A DNA stretch of 64,000 bases from Micromonospora sp. M71_S20 (GCF_003664255.1 NZ_RCCV01000004.1:186001-250000), one strand, 5' to 3'. Positions 1 to 9,494 are shown, counted from the stretch's first letter. The notes: generated from the letters alone by a model not told the origin. Numbers and translations: made by a program.

Positions 1-292
1 TCAGGGCCGCCTCGTTACGGAGCACGGCCAGATCGGCGATGGCCTCACCGCCATCAGCGAGCATCACCGCCACATCGACCGCGATCCGGCCCGGATCGTG
101 GCCGCCACCGCGTTGCCGCAGACCGGCCAACGCCTGCCCGAACGCGCCGCTCAGGCCGGTAGCATCAGCGAGATCGGCGAGCAGCCGAGCATCAGCGTGA
201 CCGACCACGCCCCGCCCGTCGCCGGTCACCGTGATTCTCGGACGTGTTGCGGTAGTCTTCACCCAGCAAGTGCCTTCCGTGACCGGTTGCAT
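1..292 (-). CDS. IS1380-family transposase, N-terminal part (cut by window edge)
   Basis: An open frame runs leftward from an ATG at 292-290 to the window edge without a stop, giving about 97 residues. The start MQPVTEGTCW is followed by a stretch with GDGRGVVGHADARLLADLAD and then GGHDPGRIAVDVAVMLADGG, the usual opening of IS1380-family DDE transposases. The catalytic core lies beyond the edge, so activity cannot be judged. The sequence just upstream (about 293-330), with a TTTTCCCTGATCAGAAGG stretch, may hold the terminal inverted repeat. Family assignment rests on recognised N-terminal motifs only. Confidence 0.75.
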   Translation of the reverse strand, partial: MQPVTEGTCWVKTTATRPRITVTGDGRGVVGHADARLLADLADATGLSGAFGQALAGLRQRGGGHDPGRIAVDVAVMLADGGEAIADLAVLRNEAAL

Positions 293-453
293 AGGACTCT
301 CGACAAGCCCTATTTTCCCTGATCAGAAGGCACTTCTTCGTTTCCGGTCCACTCCTTGGGCAGCCCTTAACGAAGGGCCGAGGCTAGGCTAGGTGTACTG
401 CCCAGGCAGGTTGGTTGAGGTCGTGTGACGACACAACGTAGATAGACGTGATG

Positions 454-518
454 ACGAAGGCCTCCGGTTGTGGAGTGGAGCTGTCTAGGAACCGCTCCGG
501 CAACCAGGAGGCCTTCGT
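454..518. repeat. Inverted repeat upstream of the IS481 fragment
   Basis: The left arm ACGAAGGCCTCCGGTTG (454-470) pairs with the right arm at 501-518, with one bulged A. The right arm ends one base into the GTG start codon at 517. The RNA form would hide the start region of the transposase in a hairpin. It could also be a remnant of an IS end. Confidence 0.5.
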
Positions 519-817
519 GTCCCACGCTAACGCTGCTTTGACGCCTCATGCGCGTCTTCGCCTGGCGTGTCTGATCGTGGACGAGGGCTGGGCGGCCGAG
601 CGCTATGACGTGTCCTGGCCGACCGCGAAGCGGTGGGCCGTGCGCTATGCCGAGCTCGGCGCCGACGGGATGGTCGACCAGTCGTCCCGGCCGCACCACA
701 GCCCTACACACGCCGCAACCGGTTGTTCGCAAGGTCGTGCACCTGCGATGGAAGCACCGCCTGGGGCCGGTCCAGATCGCCGGCCGCTTGGGTATGCCCG
801 CCTCGACCGTGCACGCG
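517..817 (+). pseudogene. IS481-family transposase, N-terminal fragment with frameshift
   Basis: Translation from GTG 517 gives SHANAALTPHARLRLACLIV, then VSWPTAKRWAVRYAELGADG, the helix-turn-helix part of IS481-family transposases. A short in-frame deletion is suggested before VSWPTAKRW, where the family usually has about five more residues. Near 710 the frame changes, and HLRWKHRLGPVQIAGRLGMP continues in a neighbouring frame. The homology stops near 817, where an oppositely oriented IS3 fragment starts. The DDE catalytic domain is absent, so this is a dead remnant. Confidence 0.75.
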
Positions 818-1486
818 GTGGGGTCGTCGTGCACGGGTGGGCCTACCTTGCCGCCCTTGCCGCGACGCTTCTTACCGAACGCGCTCCACCATCCGTTCCC
901 GGAGCAGATCCGCCACGCGGTACAGTCGGCCATCGGCTGCCCGGCGTCGCGGGCCTCGTCGACCAGGAACCGGTAGCCGAACTCCGGATCGTCACGGTGG
1001 GCGTCGAACAACGCGTTGGCCCGATACGCCGCCCAGGTCGGCGCTGGTGACGGGTCGGCTCAGCCACCGTAGTAGGGGTCTCGGACAACACGATCGCGCA
1101 GCTCATGGCCCGCTGGCGAGCGATCTTCAACACCCGGCACGTCACCGCCACGGGGATCCCGTCGGCGGCCAGCTCGCTCACGAGCGGGTAGAGCCTTTTC
1201 CCGGCAGATGCGCCTGTGACAAGTAGGCAGCGGCCCGGCGTAGGACTCGTTCTCCTGCTCCAACAAACCTGATCCGCTTGCGCGCCTCCCGCAGCTCGGC
1301 CGACTCGGTGCCGGTCGTCCCGGGGGTGGCGCCGGCGTTGATGTCGGCCTGGCGCAGCCACTTGAACAAGGTCATCGGGTGCACCCCGAAGTCCTTCGCG
1401 ATCTGCTCGACCGTCACTCCCGCCTCACGGTCACGAGCGACACGCACGACGTCATCACGGAACTCTCGGGGGTAGAGCTTGGGCAC
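818..1486 (-). pseudogene. IS3-family transposase remnant (orfA plus part of orfB)
   Basis: OrfA starts at GTG 1486 with PKLYPREFRDDVVRVARDRE and the helix-turn-helix DFGVHPMTLFKWLRQADI. Near 1265 the frame breaks, and LLEQENE, PGKRLYPLVSELAADGIPV and later RDDPEFGYRFLVDEARDAG and AWRICSGNGWWSAFGKKR appear in other frames. These are the orfA leucine-zipper end and the first half of orfB. The DDE integrase core is missing: homology ends at PPVHDD next to the IS481 fragment at about 818. At least two frameshifts and a 3-prime truncation make this non-functional. Confidence 0.75.
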
Positions 1487-1674
1487 AGCAACATCCTTCC
1501 AGCCTGCCCGCAGGGCAAGCCATCTCAGATGTCACCTATCGGTGCAGCAGACCCGGTCCCAGTTGCCGAGAGGAGGCAGCAAGCACTGTTGCCTAATACT
1601 CCAACGTCACTTGGCTTCGGCGTTGGGCCTGGCGTGGGCATGAGGACGGCCACCGCGTTGATCATCGATGGTTT

Positions 1675-2429
1675 GTGAGGACAACCGAAGATCGTGCGGT
1701 GGCCGCAAACCACAGCGTAGACCTTGATCGGTGGCGGGTCATCCTGGACGAGGCGGTGACGCGTATTGCTGGCCGGTTCGTGCGGGCTGAGCCGCGTCGG
1801 ACCGCCGGGCATTCGTGGAAGGGGTGCTGTCGGGTGTGGAACGTAGGACCTGCTGGTCGTTGGCGGATCGGGCTGGTCACGATGATCCGCAGGCGATGCA
1901 GCGGCTGCTGCGTACAGCGGTGTGGGACGCCGACGCCGTCCGCGATGCCGTGCGTTCCTGGCTGGCCGAGCAGCTTTGTCACCCCGACGCCGTGCTGGTC
2001 ACCGATGAGACCGGGTTCCTGAAGAAGGGCGTGTGCTCGGTCGGGGTGCAGCGGCAGTACACCGGCACCGCCGGGCGGGTGGAGAACAGCCAGGTCGGGG
2101 TGTTCCTGGCCTACGTGACACCCGCGGGGCGGGCCCTGATCGACCGTCGGCTCTACCTGCCGGAGGCGTCTTGGTGCGAGCAGTCCGGCCGTCTCACCGC
2201 CGCCGGCGTGCCGGGACGACGTCGGGTTCGCCACGAAACCGGCCCTGGCCCGGCAGATGATCGCCGCCGCGATGGACGCCAGTGTGCCGGCCGGTTGGGT
2301 GACTGGCGACGAGGTTTACGGCGCCGACCCCGGCCTACGCGCCGATCTCGAAGACCGTGGCATCGGCTACGTCCTGGCGGTCGGCTGCGACCGACGCGTA
2401 CACGTCAACGACGGCGCGGCGTTCAGGTA
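1675..2429 (+). pseudogene. IS701-family transposase, frameshifted and 3-prime truncated
   Basis: The N-terminal part from GTG 1675 reads VDLDRWRVILDEAVTRIAG. The frame shifts near 1805 into EGVLSGVERRTCWSLADRAG, which continues through the catalytic-region motif VTDETGFLKKGVCSVGVQRQ to DRRLYLPEASW. It shifts again near 2210 into DDVGFATKPALARQMIAAAM, ending at a TAG at 2427-2429 after HVNDGAAFR. The last third of a normal IS701 transposase is absent. The element at 19291-20666 is a longer relative. A 402-codon open frame that runs from here into the next gene is an artefact of the truncation. Confidence 0.8.
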
Positions 2430-2504
2430 GTCGTGTACGCCCAAGCATCTGGTGCTGCGACATCTCGGAGCACGAGAATTCGTGTCGGCCGTAGTCTGGA
2501 CACC

Positions 2505-3023
2505 GTGGGATACACCGTGTGGCCCTCGGGGCGTCTGCACCTTCCGGCGGCGGACGACGCCGCAGCGGTGTGTGCCGTGAAGGCCGTATGGGCGACGCAG
2601 GGCGACAGGGGCCGATTGGGGGGGTCCGACCCGGCCGAGACGTTGGCTGATATCGCATGGGAGGCGGCGGCGTCGGCCAAGCGCGGCGGAGACTGGATCG
2701 AGTTCAGCTTCGACGAGGCCGGAGATCCCAAATGGTCGGATGCGGCCACGGCCTTCTACGTCGCGATCGGGCCGTTCGTGCGCGAAGGGACCGTCCACAT
2801 CAATGGCGGGGACGGTTCGCGCTGGTCATACACCTATGCCGACGGGCGGATCGCGCAGCAGGGTTGGAACGGCTGGGACGCGTCCGTCGAACCCTTCGGC
2901 GAGCCTCAGGACCCGCCGGTCGAGCCCCGGGAACCCGACGGCGTGGCCCGGCCGCTCGTAAAGGTCCTGATCGGACTGGCCATCATCATCGGTGCAGCGC
3001 TTTTCCTGACGAAGGTCCGCTGA
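2505..3023 (+). CDS. Hypothetical protein with C-terminal membrane anchor
   Basis: This reading starts at GTG 2505 (VGYTVWPSGRLHLPAADDAA) and gives 172 residues. I do not recognise the family. The N-terminal two thirds is soluble and acidic, with many tryptophans and aromatic residues (FSFDEAGDPKWSD, WSYTYADGRIAQQGWNGWD). The C-terminus has one clear hydrophobic helix, VKVLIGLAIIIGAALF, followed by basic residues, so a tail-anchored topology is plausible. It sits directly downstream of a truncated IS701 transposase whose frame runs straight into it, so its native promoter and perhaps its true start may be lost. It converges on the next gene with one base between the stops. Confidence 0.6.
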   Translation: MGYTVWPSGRLHLPAADDAAAVCAVKAVWATQGDRGRLGGSDPAETLADIAWEAAASAKRGGDWIEFSFDEAGDPKWSDAATAFYVAIGPFVREGTVHINGGDGSRWSYTYADGRIAQQGWNGWDASVEPFGEPQDPPVEPREPDGVARPLVKVLIGLAIIIGAALFLTKVR

Positions 3024-3024
3024 A

Positions 3025-3732
3025 CTACGGACACGCGATGCTGCGTGCGTTCGCGGCCCGGCGGTAAGCGACGAGCGTAGCCCGCAAAAACGATGCGAGG
3101 ACTTCGTCAGCGGGCAGCGGGCGGTCGAGCCCGAGCTGGAACCAGCCGCTGTCATTGGCAGTGGCGTAGACGACGCCGGGTTCCGCCTCGAGGGGGTCGA
3201 TGACCCAGCCGTTGAAGTCGTCCCAATCCACGCCGAACGTCCAGATCGACTCTTCTTCGGGCCAGGACAGGTTCCACGTCGGGAGAAGGCGGCCCTCGGA
3301 GTCGAGGTCGGGTCGGCCGTCTGGAAGGAACTCCGCGAAGCAGACCGACAGGCTGACGTGGCCGTCGAAAAGCAGAGCCCCGCGCAGGCGCGCGGGCTGC
3401 CCTTGCGCCTGCACAGGCCTGAACCGTTCGGCGCGGGGAAGCGCGGGCAACGACTCGGGAATCGAGTTCAGCGCCTGCGCGACGAGCGGACGCTGAGCCA
3501 GGTCGCGGACGGAGTAGTGGAACTGGCCCTCATCGATTCTGGACGGCTGCAGGCCCGCAACCAGGCAGGCCTGCAGCCACCCTTGCCGGAGCGGCTTCTC
3601 GTAGGCCCGTTTACGGTCGGCCTCGGCGAAGGCCCACGCGATGGCGTCCTGGACCGCGGCCGAGCGTGCCGTCGGGTCGTGTTGTGCGCTTTCGAAAGCC
3701 GCGACGATCGCGTCCAGTTGGGGGTCGGCCAT
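3025..3732 (-). CDS. Hypothetical protein (235 aa)
   Basis: ATG 3732 opens a 235-residue soluble protein: MADPQLDAIVAAFESAQHDP, an alanine-rich helical first half, then a part with FDGHVSLSVCFAEFLPDGRP and IWTFGVDWDDFNGWVIDPLE. There are no membrane segments, no signal peptide and no motif I recognise. Codon use matches an expressed high-GC gene, and the frame is uninterrupted although both neighbours are IS debris. It is convergent with the membrane-anchored protein ending at 3023. The alternating charged and aromatic C-terminal half resembles small cytosolic proteins often seen next to toxin loci, but I assign no function. Confidence 0.7.
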   Translation of the reverse strand: MADPQLDAIVAAFESAQHDPTARSAAVQDAIAWAFAEADRKRAYEKPLRQGWLQACLVAGLQPSRIDEGQFHYSVRDLAQRPLVAQALNSIPESLPALPRAERFRPVQAQGQPARLRGALLFDGHVSLSVCFAEFLPDGRPDLDSEGRLLPTWNLSWPEEESIWTFGVDWDDFNGWVIDPLEAEPGVVYATANDSGWFQLGLDRPLPADEVLASFLRATLVAYRRAANARSIACP

Positions 3733-3779
3733 GGGGCTATCGTATCGCCAGCAGGCGGTCGCAAAGCACCTCGGGCTTC

Positions 3780-4195
3780 TGCCGCCAACCGTCTACACAG
3801 TTGAGAGAGGAACGCCGCCAACGATCAGCTGCAGGCAGGGTGCGGAACGCTTCGTGGATGTCGTCGCGGATTTCCCAGCGGGTCCGGAGGCGGCGGAACC
3901 AGTGCAGTAGAGCGATGGCCTGTTCCACGACCCAGCGTCGAGTGCCGAGTCCAGAGCCGTGCGGGACGCCGCGTCGGGCGATGACGGGTGTGATGCCGCG
4001 TGTCCGTAGCTCGCGGCGGTACTTGTCGAAGTCGTAGCCGCGATCTGCATAGATCCGGTCGGGCCGTTGCCGGGGCCTGCCGCGGATGCCCTCGATCCGG
4101 GGGACCCTGTCGACCAGGTGCAGCAGTTGGGTGACGTCGTAGCGGTTGCCGTCGGTCAGGCGGGCGCTGCGGTCCCTCGCCGAGAGCGAGAAGAA
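3780..4195 (-). pseudogene. IS5-family transposase, C-terminal fragment
   Basis: On the minus strand the frame reads LTDGNRYDVTQLLHLVDRVP, then RQRPDRIYADRGYDFDKYRR, RTRGITPVIARRGVPHGSGL and RRWVVEQAIALLHWFRRLR. These are the second catalytic Asp (DRGYD) and the terminal Glu region (WVVEQ, usually WVVER) of IS5-family DDE transposases. The N-terminal half is missing, and the extreme C-terminus is scrambled after DIHEAF. Family is clear; function is lost. Confidence 0.8.
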
Positions 4196-4275
4196 CGCCT
4201 GATGGGTCCGCCAGGCAGCGGCCCCCGGTCGCGGGCCCCCGCTACCCTGGGCGCGACAGTGAGGGGGTTCCGGGC

Positions 4276-5213
4276 ATGGATGATGCAAGCCGCACCGCCG
4301 ACGCCGGAGACGCCCCGCGCGGTCCCCGCGGCGGCCACCCGGGCGGCCGGCCCGCCCGGCCGGTCGCCGCCGTGCTCACCGCGGCCCTCCTCGGCCTGGC
4401 CTCGACGGCCACCTGGTACATCGAGCGGCGGACCGCCTCGCTGGAGCAGCAGCGGCGTCAGGAGGAGCGGGCCCTGTTCGAACGGGCGTGCAACGACCCG
4501 ATCTCCGCCGCGGCCATGGTGATCAACATGCCGTCCTTCGCCAGCCGTTGCCCGGTGGGGCTGCGGCACCTGCTGTCGATACCGGCCGACGAGGTCCGCC
4601 CGGGTCCGGCGTTGGTCGACGCCTACCTGGACGGGCTGTTCGCCCTGCTCGGCGCCCAGGTCTCCGGCGGTGACGTCGGGCCGTACCTCAGCGCGCTGCA
4701 CCGCGACGACGACCACGCCGCCGCTCTGCGCGTGGCGAACCGGGCCGTCCGGTCCTGCCGGGCGGTGCTGCCGACCGACCCCCCACGCCCTCTCCGGACG
4801 CTTCCGGGCCACCGGCGGGCTTCTGGGACCACCCGCAGCGCATCGAGGTGCGCCCGCAGCGCTCGACGGTGCGGGTGAGCGGTGCGCCGGGCGGCGTCAC
4901 GGTGATCGACGTCCGGGTGGTCGAGACGACCCCGTCCTGTCTGACCCGGCCACCGGAGGAGGTGCCGGTGCCGCGGTACATCGGCACCACCGCCCTGAGC
5001 CTGTCCTTCAGCTTCGGCACCGGTCCGAGCGGGCAGCGGGTGTGGCTGCTCGACCGTATCGACGCCTGCCCGGTGCACCCGGACCCGCTGGCCTCGGCCC
5101 CGGTCATCGACGCCGATTCGACGGCCCGGCACAGATCGATCCGGGCGAGTGCGACCGACTCCCTCTTCGCCTGCACCAGGAGTACCTGCCCGTCGCCGGC
5201 CAGCCCGGGGTGA
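4276..5213 (+). pseudogene. Hypothetical membrane-anchored protein with one frameshift
   Basis: From ATG 4276 the protein has a Gly/Pro/Arg-rich tail, one transmembrane helix (VAAVLTAALLGLASTATWYI, about residues 31-50), a short coiled stretch (ASLEQQRRQEERALF) and an extracytoplasmic domain with several cysteines. In the starting frame sense is lost near 4785, but the sequence continues one frame over as FWDHPQRIEVRPQRSTVRVS up to the stop at 5213. The break lies at or near a run of six C (4781-4786), so either one base was lost or gained there or the assembly is wrong. Repaired, it would be about 311 residues. I do not recognise the family. Confidence 0.6.
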
Positions 5214-5244
5214 GCCGCCTTCGGCCGTGGACAGCGATCCCGGA

Positions 5245-5286
5245 TACGCGTCAGGGCCATCCGTCAACGGATGGCCCTGACGCGTA
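5245..5286. terminator. Perfect 19-bp hairpin, probable terminator
   Basis: Arms 5245-5263 and 5268-5286 are perfect complements (TACGCGTCAGGGCCATCCG), with a TCAA loop. The hairpin lies 32 bases after the stop of the frameshifted membrane protein and just before the ISAs1 element. There is no T-run, as is common in actinobacterial terminators, and the symmetry allows termination from both sides. Confidence 0.65.
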
Positions 5287-5309
5287 ATTGCTCCTAACTG
5301 GCTGACCGG

Positions 5310-6659
5310 CAGGGGCTTTGCGTAGTCGCCTGAGGGTGCTTTGACCTGGGCGTATGCGGTGTCGCTGGCCTGATTGGAGGGTGAAGTGGGACGGGTGTGG
5401 CCCGTGGGTGATCATGGAGTTGCTGAGACAACATGACACCGAGAAGGACCACACCCGCGCATGTCATCATCGCTGATCGACGTGATCCGTCAGTACGCCC
5501 CTGCCCCGTCCGGCGCCACGCCTGCCGGCCGGGAGTCGTATGGCCTGTTGGCGGCCCTGGCGCGGGTTCCTGACCCGCGTGACCCGCGAGGGATCCGGTA
5601 TCCCTTGGCGAGCGTGCTCGCGGTGGCCGTGTGCGCGGTGATGGCCGGGGCGAGCACGTTCGCCGCGATCGGCGACTGGGCCGACGATCTCTCGATCCGC
5701 CGGCGTGGGGGCGGCTCGGGTTCACCGGCCGGGTGCCGGTGCTGACCACGCTGTGGCGGCTGCTGGTCCGCATCGACGCCGAGACGTTGACGGCGGTCCT
5801 CGCTGACTGGCTGTGTTCTCGGCTGTCGGCGCCGCCGCCGACCAGGCGGGTCATTGCCGTTGACGGCATGGTGGTGCGGGGCGCGGTCCTGACCGAGGGA
5901 CGGGGTTCACCTGCTGTCGGCCTACGACACCTCGACCGGCGTGGTCCTGGCGCAGGTCCAGGTCGCGGCGAAGTCGAACGAGATTCCGGCGTTCGCCCCG
6001 CTGCTGGAGCAGGTCGCGGTCCGGTTGGGTGGCCTGGCAGGTGTGGTGATCGTCGCGGACGCGCTGCATACGCAGGTCGCCCACGCCCGAGCCGTCGCCG
6101 CTGCCGGCGGGCACCTGTATGTGTCGGTCAAAGCCAATCAGCCGACGTTGTTCGCCCAGCTCAAGCGCCTACCGTGGGCGCAGGTGCCGGTCGGGGACCA
6201 ACACCGCGACACCGGACACGGCCGCCGCGAGACCCGCACCGTCAAAGCGCTGACCCTCCAGACTCCCGGTGGCATCGGCTTCCCCCACGCCCAGCAGGCC
6301 GTCCGGATCACCCGCACCCGTACCGTGGCCGGCAAGCGCACACGAGAGACCGTCTATCTGGTGGCGTCACTGCCCGCCGCCCACGCCCAACCCGCTGACC
6401 TGCAGGAATGGGCCTGCCTCGAATGGCACATCGAGAACCGGCTGCACTGGATCCGCGACGTGACCTTCCACGAGGACGCCCACCGGGCCTGTACCGGCAA
6501 CGGACCCGCCGTCGCAGCGGTCCTGCGCAACACCGCCATCGGATTCCACCGCGGCAACGGCGAAACCAACATCGCCAGAGCCACCCGACGCGCCAACCGC
6601 CGCCCCCACGACCTCATCACCACCGTGACCAGCAGTTACCCAACTACGCAATGACCCTG
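5310..6659 (+). mobile_element. ISAs1-family insertion sequence with 10-bp target duplication
   Basis: The left end CAGGGGCTTTGCGTAGTCG (5310-5328) matches the reverse complement of the right end, CAGGGTCATTGCGTAGTTG (6641-6659). The element is bounded on both sides by GGCTGACCGG (5300-5309 and 6660-6669), a perfect 10-bp direct repeat, within the 8-10 bp range usual for ISAs1 elements. Length is 1350 bp. The intact ends and duplication point to a fairly recent insertion, yet the transposase inside is frameshifted twice. Confidence 0.9.
5461..6654 (+). pseudogene. ISAs1-family transposase with two frameshifts
   Basis: ATG 5461 begins MSSSLIDVIRQYAPAPSG, then LLAALARVPDPRDPRGIRYP and VLAVAVCAVMAGASTFAAIG, the DDE_Tnp_1-associated N-domain of ISAs1 transposases. 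The frame changes near 5690 (to RLGFTGRVPVLTTLWRLLVR) and again near 5905 (to LLSAYDTSTGVVLAQVQVAA). The rest is intact, including VIVADALHTQ and the final catalytic region ACLEWHIENRLHWIRDVTFH. Each break is a single-base change. Without repair the product would stop after about 94 residues. Confidence 0.85.
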
Positions 6660-6706
6660 GGCTGACCGGCCACCCTGATCAACGAAACAAAGCCCTGCTT
6701 GCTGTC

Positions 6707-8254
6707 TCATGCGATCTGTGCTCCGCGCTGGCCGGCCTGTAGGGCGAACTTCTCGACGGTGTAGGCCGGCGAGATCTGCTGCCGCACCGTCTGCACGCCC
6801 CGATAGTCGGCGAGGAACGTGTCGTGCGTCAGGTCGACCGCGACGTATCCACGCTGGCCGAAGTTGCGGAACCGCTCCCAGGAGTTGCCGAAGCCGTCGT
6901 AGACGGTCCGGCGGGTCTCGTCGCCGCCGGAGGTGATCGACGTGCCCATGAACTCGGTGGCGACGATCGGCGCTCCCGGCTCATCGAAGGACGCGGGCAG
7001 GTCGGAGACCTGGTTGCTGTGGAGGTCGCCGGTGACGACGATGGGATTGGTTGGCCCGCGCTGCGCGAGGAACTGGAGGAGCCGGGACCGGGCCGCGTCG
7101 TATCCGTCCCACTGGTCGCCGCCGAGTTGTCGGGTACCGTAACGCCGGACCGGCACCTGATTGCCGAGGACGTCCCACACGGCGGTGGATGCGCCGAGCC
7201 CGTCGAACAACCAGGCCTCCTGCTGCTCGCCCAGCATGGTGCGTGCGGGGTCCCGCGCCTCTGGGCAGTCGTCGGTGCTGCACTGTGGCTGGTCCGAGCG
7301 GTATTGCCGGGTGTCGAGGACGTGAAGCTGTAACAGGTCACCGAAGGACAGACGACGGTAGAGCTGGGCGGCGGGACCGACCGGACGGTTCGCCGGACGC
7401 AGCGGCAGGTGCTCGTAGTAAGCCTGGTACGCGGCGGTCCGACGTGCAAAGAACTCTTCGGGCGTGCTGTCGGGATCGGTGTCGTCGCTCGAGTAGCCGT
7501 TGTCGAACTCGTGGTCGTCCCAGGTGAGGATGAACGGGAACGCCGCATGCGCCGCCTGCAGGCCCGCATCACGCTTGTAGTCGGCATGCCGCACCCGGTA
7601 GTCGTCCAGGCTCTTGGCCTCGATCGAACGGGTGAGCCGTCGAGCGGCGCCAGGACCAGCGCCGTCACCCTCGTAGATGTAGTCGCCCAGATGCAGCACG
7701 AAGTCCAGGTCGCGCCGCGCCAGATCCTGGTAGGCGGTGTAGTAGCCCGCCGTGAAATTCTGGCAGCTGACGAACGCGAAGGCGAGCCGTTCGAGGTGGG
7801 TGCCGACGGCCGGCGCGGTGCGAGTTCGTCCGGTCGGGCTGATCGCTGTGCCCGCACGGAACCGGTAGTAGTAGACGCGATCCGGCCGAAGGCCGGTGAC
7901 ATCGACGTGCACCGAGTGGGCTGACTCGGGCAGCGCCGCCACTGCGCCGCGCCGTACGACCCGAGAAAAACGCTCGTCCTCCGAGACCTCCCAACGTACT
8001 CCAAAAGACTCCGGAGGAAGACCCCCATCGGGAACGGTGGGGTCCGGCGCGAGCCGCGTCCAGATGACCACGGCATCGGGCAGCGGATCGCCGCTGGCAA
8101 CGCCGAGGGTGAATGGGTACTCCCGGAAGAACGGGCTGCCGGCAGCCTCGGCCTCCGGCGAGAGCGAGGGCAGCGCCGGTAGTAATGATCCGACCAGGGC
8201 GGCGCCACCCCAACCAAGTAAACGGCGACGGTCGATGGCAGGGCGGCTGGTCAT
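6707..8254 (-). CDS. phoD: PhoD-type alkaline phosphatase, Tat-exported
   Basis: The 515-residue protein starts at ATG 8254 with a twin-arginine signal (DRRRLLGWGG, Arg 9-11), a hydrophobic stretch and a likely cleavage site near residue 38. PhoD landmarks follow in order: an N-terminal Fn3-like domain, SCQNF (about 164-168), LHLGDYIYEG (about 188-196, metal-binding Asp191), TWDDHEFDNGY (about 244-254) and GDLHSN near residue 405. The family hydrolyses phosphodi- and monoesters outside the membrane with Ca/Fe cofactors, usually under phosphate limitation. A GGAAGG lies about nine bases before the start. Only some 30 bp upstream the DNA turns into a truncated IS701 transposase, so the native promoter and any PHO box have probably been replaced. 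A longer frame extending upstream to 8941 is a shadow of that transposase. Confidence 0.93.
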   Translation of the reverse strand: MTSRPAIDRRRLLGWGGAALVGSLLPALPSLSPEAEAAGSPFFREYPFTLGVASGDPLPDAVVIWTRLAPDPTVPDGGLPPESFGVRWEVSEDERFSRVVRRGAVAALPESAHSVHVDVTGLRPDRVYYYRFRAGTAISPTGRTRTAPAVGTHLERLAFAFVSCQNFTAGYYTAYQDLARRDLDFVLHLGDYIYEGDGAGPGAARRLTRSIEAKSLDDYRVRHADYKRDAGLQAAHAAFPFILTWDDHEFDNGYSSDDTDPDSTPEEFFARRTAAYQAYYEHLPLRPANRPVGPAAQLYRRLSFGDLLQLHVLDTRQYRSDQPQCSTDDCPEARDPARTMLGEQQEAWLFDGLGASTAVWDVLGNQVPVRRYGTRQLGGDQWDGYDAARSRLLQFLAQRGPTNPIVVTGDLHSNQVSDLPASFDEPGAPIVATEFMGTSITSGGDETRRTVYDGFGNSWERFRNFGQRGYVAVDLTHDTFLADYRGVQTVRQQISPAYTVEKFALQAGQRGAQIA

Positions 8255-8284
8255 GGATGGGGTCCTTCCAGGGTGCGTGGCCTC

Positions 8285-9484
8285 TCGACTGTGGTGGACG
8301 ACACCGGGTTTCCCAAGGACGGCAAGGCTTCGGCGTGTGTGGCCCGGCAGTACTCCGGCACCCTCGGCAAGGTCGCCAACTGCCAGATCGCCGTCAGCAT
8401 CCACGCCGCGACCGACGCCGCTTCGGCGGTGCTGAACTGGCGGCTGTTCGTGCCGGAGTCCTGGGACGACACCTGCGTCCCCGGCCCGGACGGCAAACCG
8501 GCCAATGTCCATGCCCGCAGGCTGCGTCAGCAGCCGGTCACCCGTGACCAGGCCGGAGCGAAGAAACCACATGTGCGCCAGCAGTTGCCGCCCGCCGAGC
8601 AGATCGACCAGATCCGCCGCCGGCGGGCGGCGTCGAAGGTCCCCGACACCGAGCGGTACCGGCCGAAGTGGCTGATGGCCCTGCAAATGCTCGACGAACT
8701 GGCCGAATGGGGCCTGCGTCCGCCGCTGCTGACCGCCGACGCCGGCTACGGCCAGGTCGCCGAGTTCCGTCAAGGCCTGACCGAACGCGGCATTGCCTAC
8801 GTCGTGGCGACCACGTCGTCCACGACCGCTCAACCCGGCGACGCCCAACCTGTCGAGGTCCCCTACGCCGGCGTCGGTAAGTACCCCACACCGAAGTACC
8901 CGCAGCCGGCCCGCAGCCTGAAGGACCTGGCCCTCGCCCATGGCGCCGACGCGACAAGTCTGGTGCGCTGGCGTGCCCGGCTACCCGCACCCGACCGCGG
9001 CCCGACCGGCCCGTCGGTGAGCTGTCCGGGCACTTCTTCGCCCTGCGGGTGCGTCCCGCCGGCCGGGTGGTCCGCCGCGGACCACAGTGCGGCGACGACG
9101 GTGTCCTGCCCGAATGCTGGCTGCTCGTGCAGTGGCCTCCCGGCCAGGACGAACCCAGCGACTACTGGCTGTCCGACCTGCCCGCCGACACATCCTTGGC
9201 CGAGCTGGTCCGCCTGGCCAAGAGCCGCTGGCGCGTCGAGCACGACTACCGCGAACTCAAAACCGCCCTCGGACTCGACCACTTCGAAGGACGATCCTGG
9301 ATCGGCTGGCACCGCCACGTCACCCTCGCCGCAGCCGCCCAACTGTTCCTCACCCAACTACGGACGACATCCCCAAAGCAACGGGGCAGACCTGAGCCTC
9401 TACGCCGTCCTGCGGCAACTGCAGTACCTACTCGCGACCTGGCTCGGGTTCTGCCCCCTCTGCCACCAACTCGTCCCAACCTAA
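8285..9484 (+). pseudogene. IS701-family transposase, 5-prime truncated and frameshifted
   Basis: The fragment starts at the first catalytic region, VVDDTGFPKDGKASACVARQ, and continues with YSGTLGKVANCQI, AEWGLRPPLLTADAGYGQ and ARSLKDLALAHGADATSLVR. It shifts frame near 9010 into HFFALRVRPAGRVVRRG and on to RLAKSRWRVEHDYRELKTAL, the third catalytic region. A further shift near 9385 restores LYAVLRQLQYLLATWLGFCP at the C-terminus. The N-terminal domain is missing: homology begins abruptly a few tens of bases from the phoD start. It ends at 9484, and ten bases later the duplicated 1007-bp block begins. Confidence 0.85.
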
Positions 9485-9494
9485 CAAAGCACTA

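Noticed and set aside
1815..3023. 402-residue open frame as one gene
   Set aside because: The first 200 codons are IS701 transposase out of its family frame by the end, and the rest is an unrelated membrane-anchored protein. The fusion arises from truncation.
8255..8941. Long N-terminal extension of phoD
   Set aside because: The extension is antisense to the IS701 transposase, has no signal peptide logic, and the Tat signal starts at 8254.
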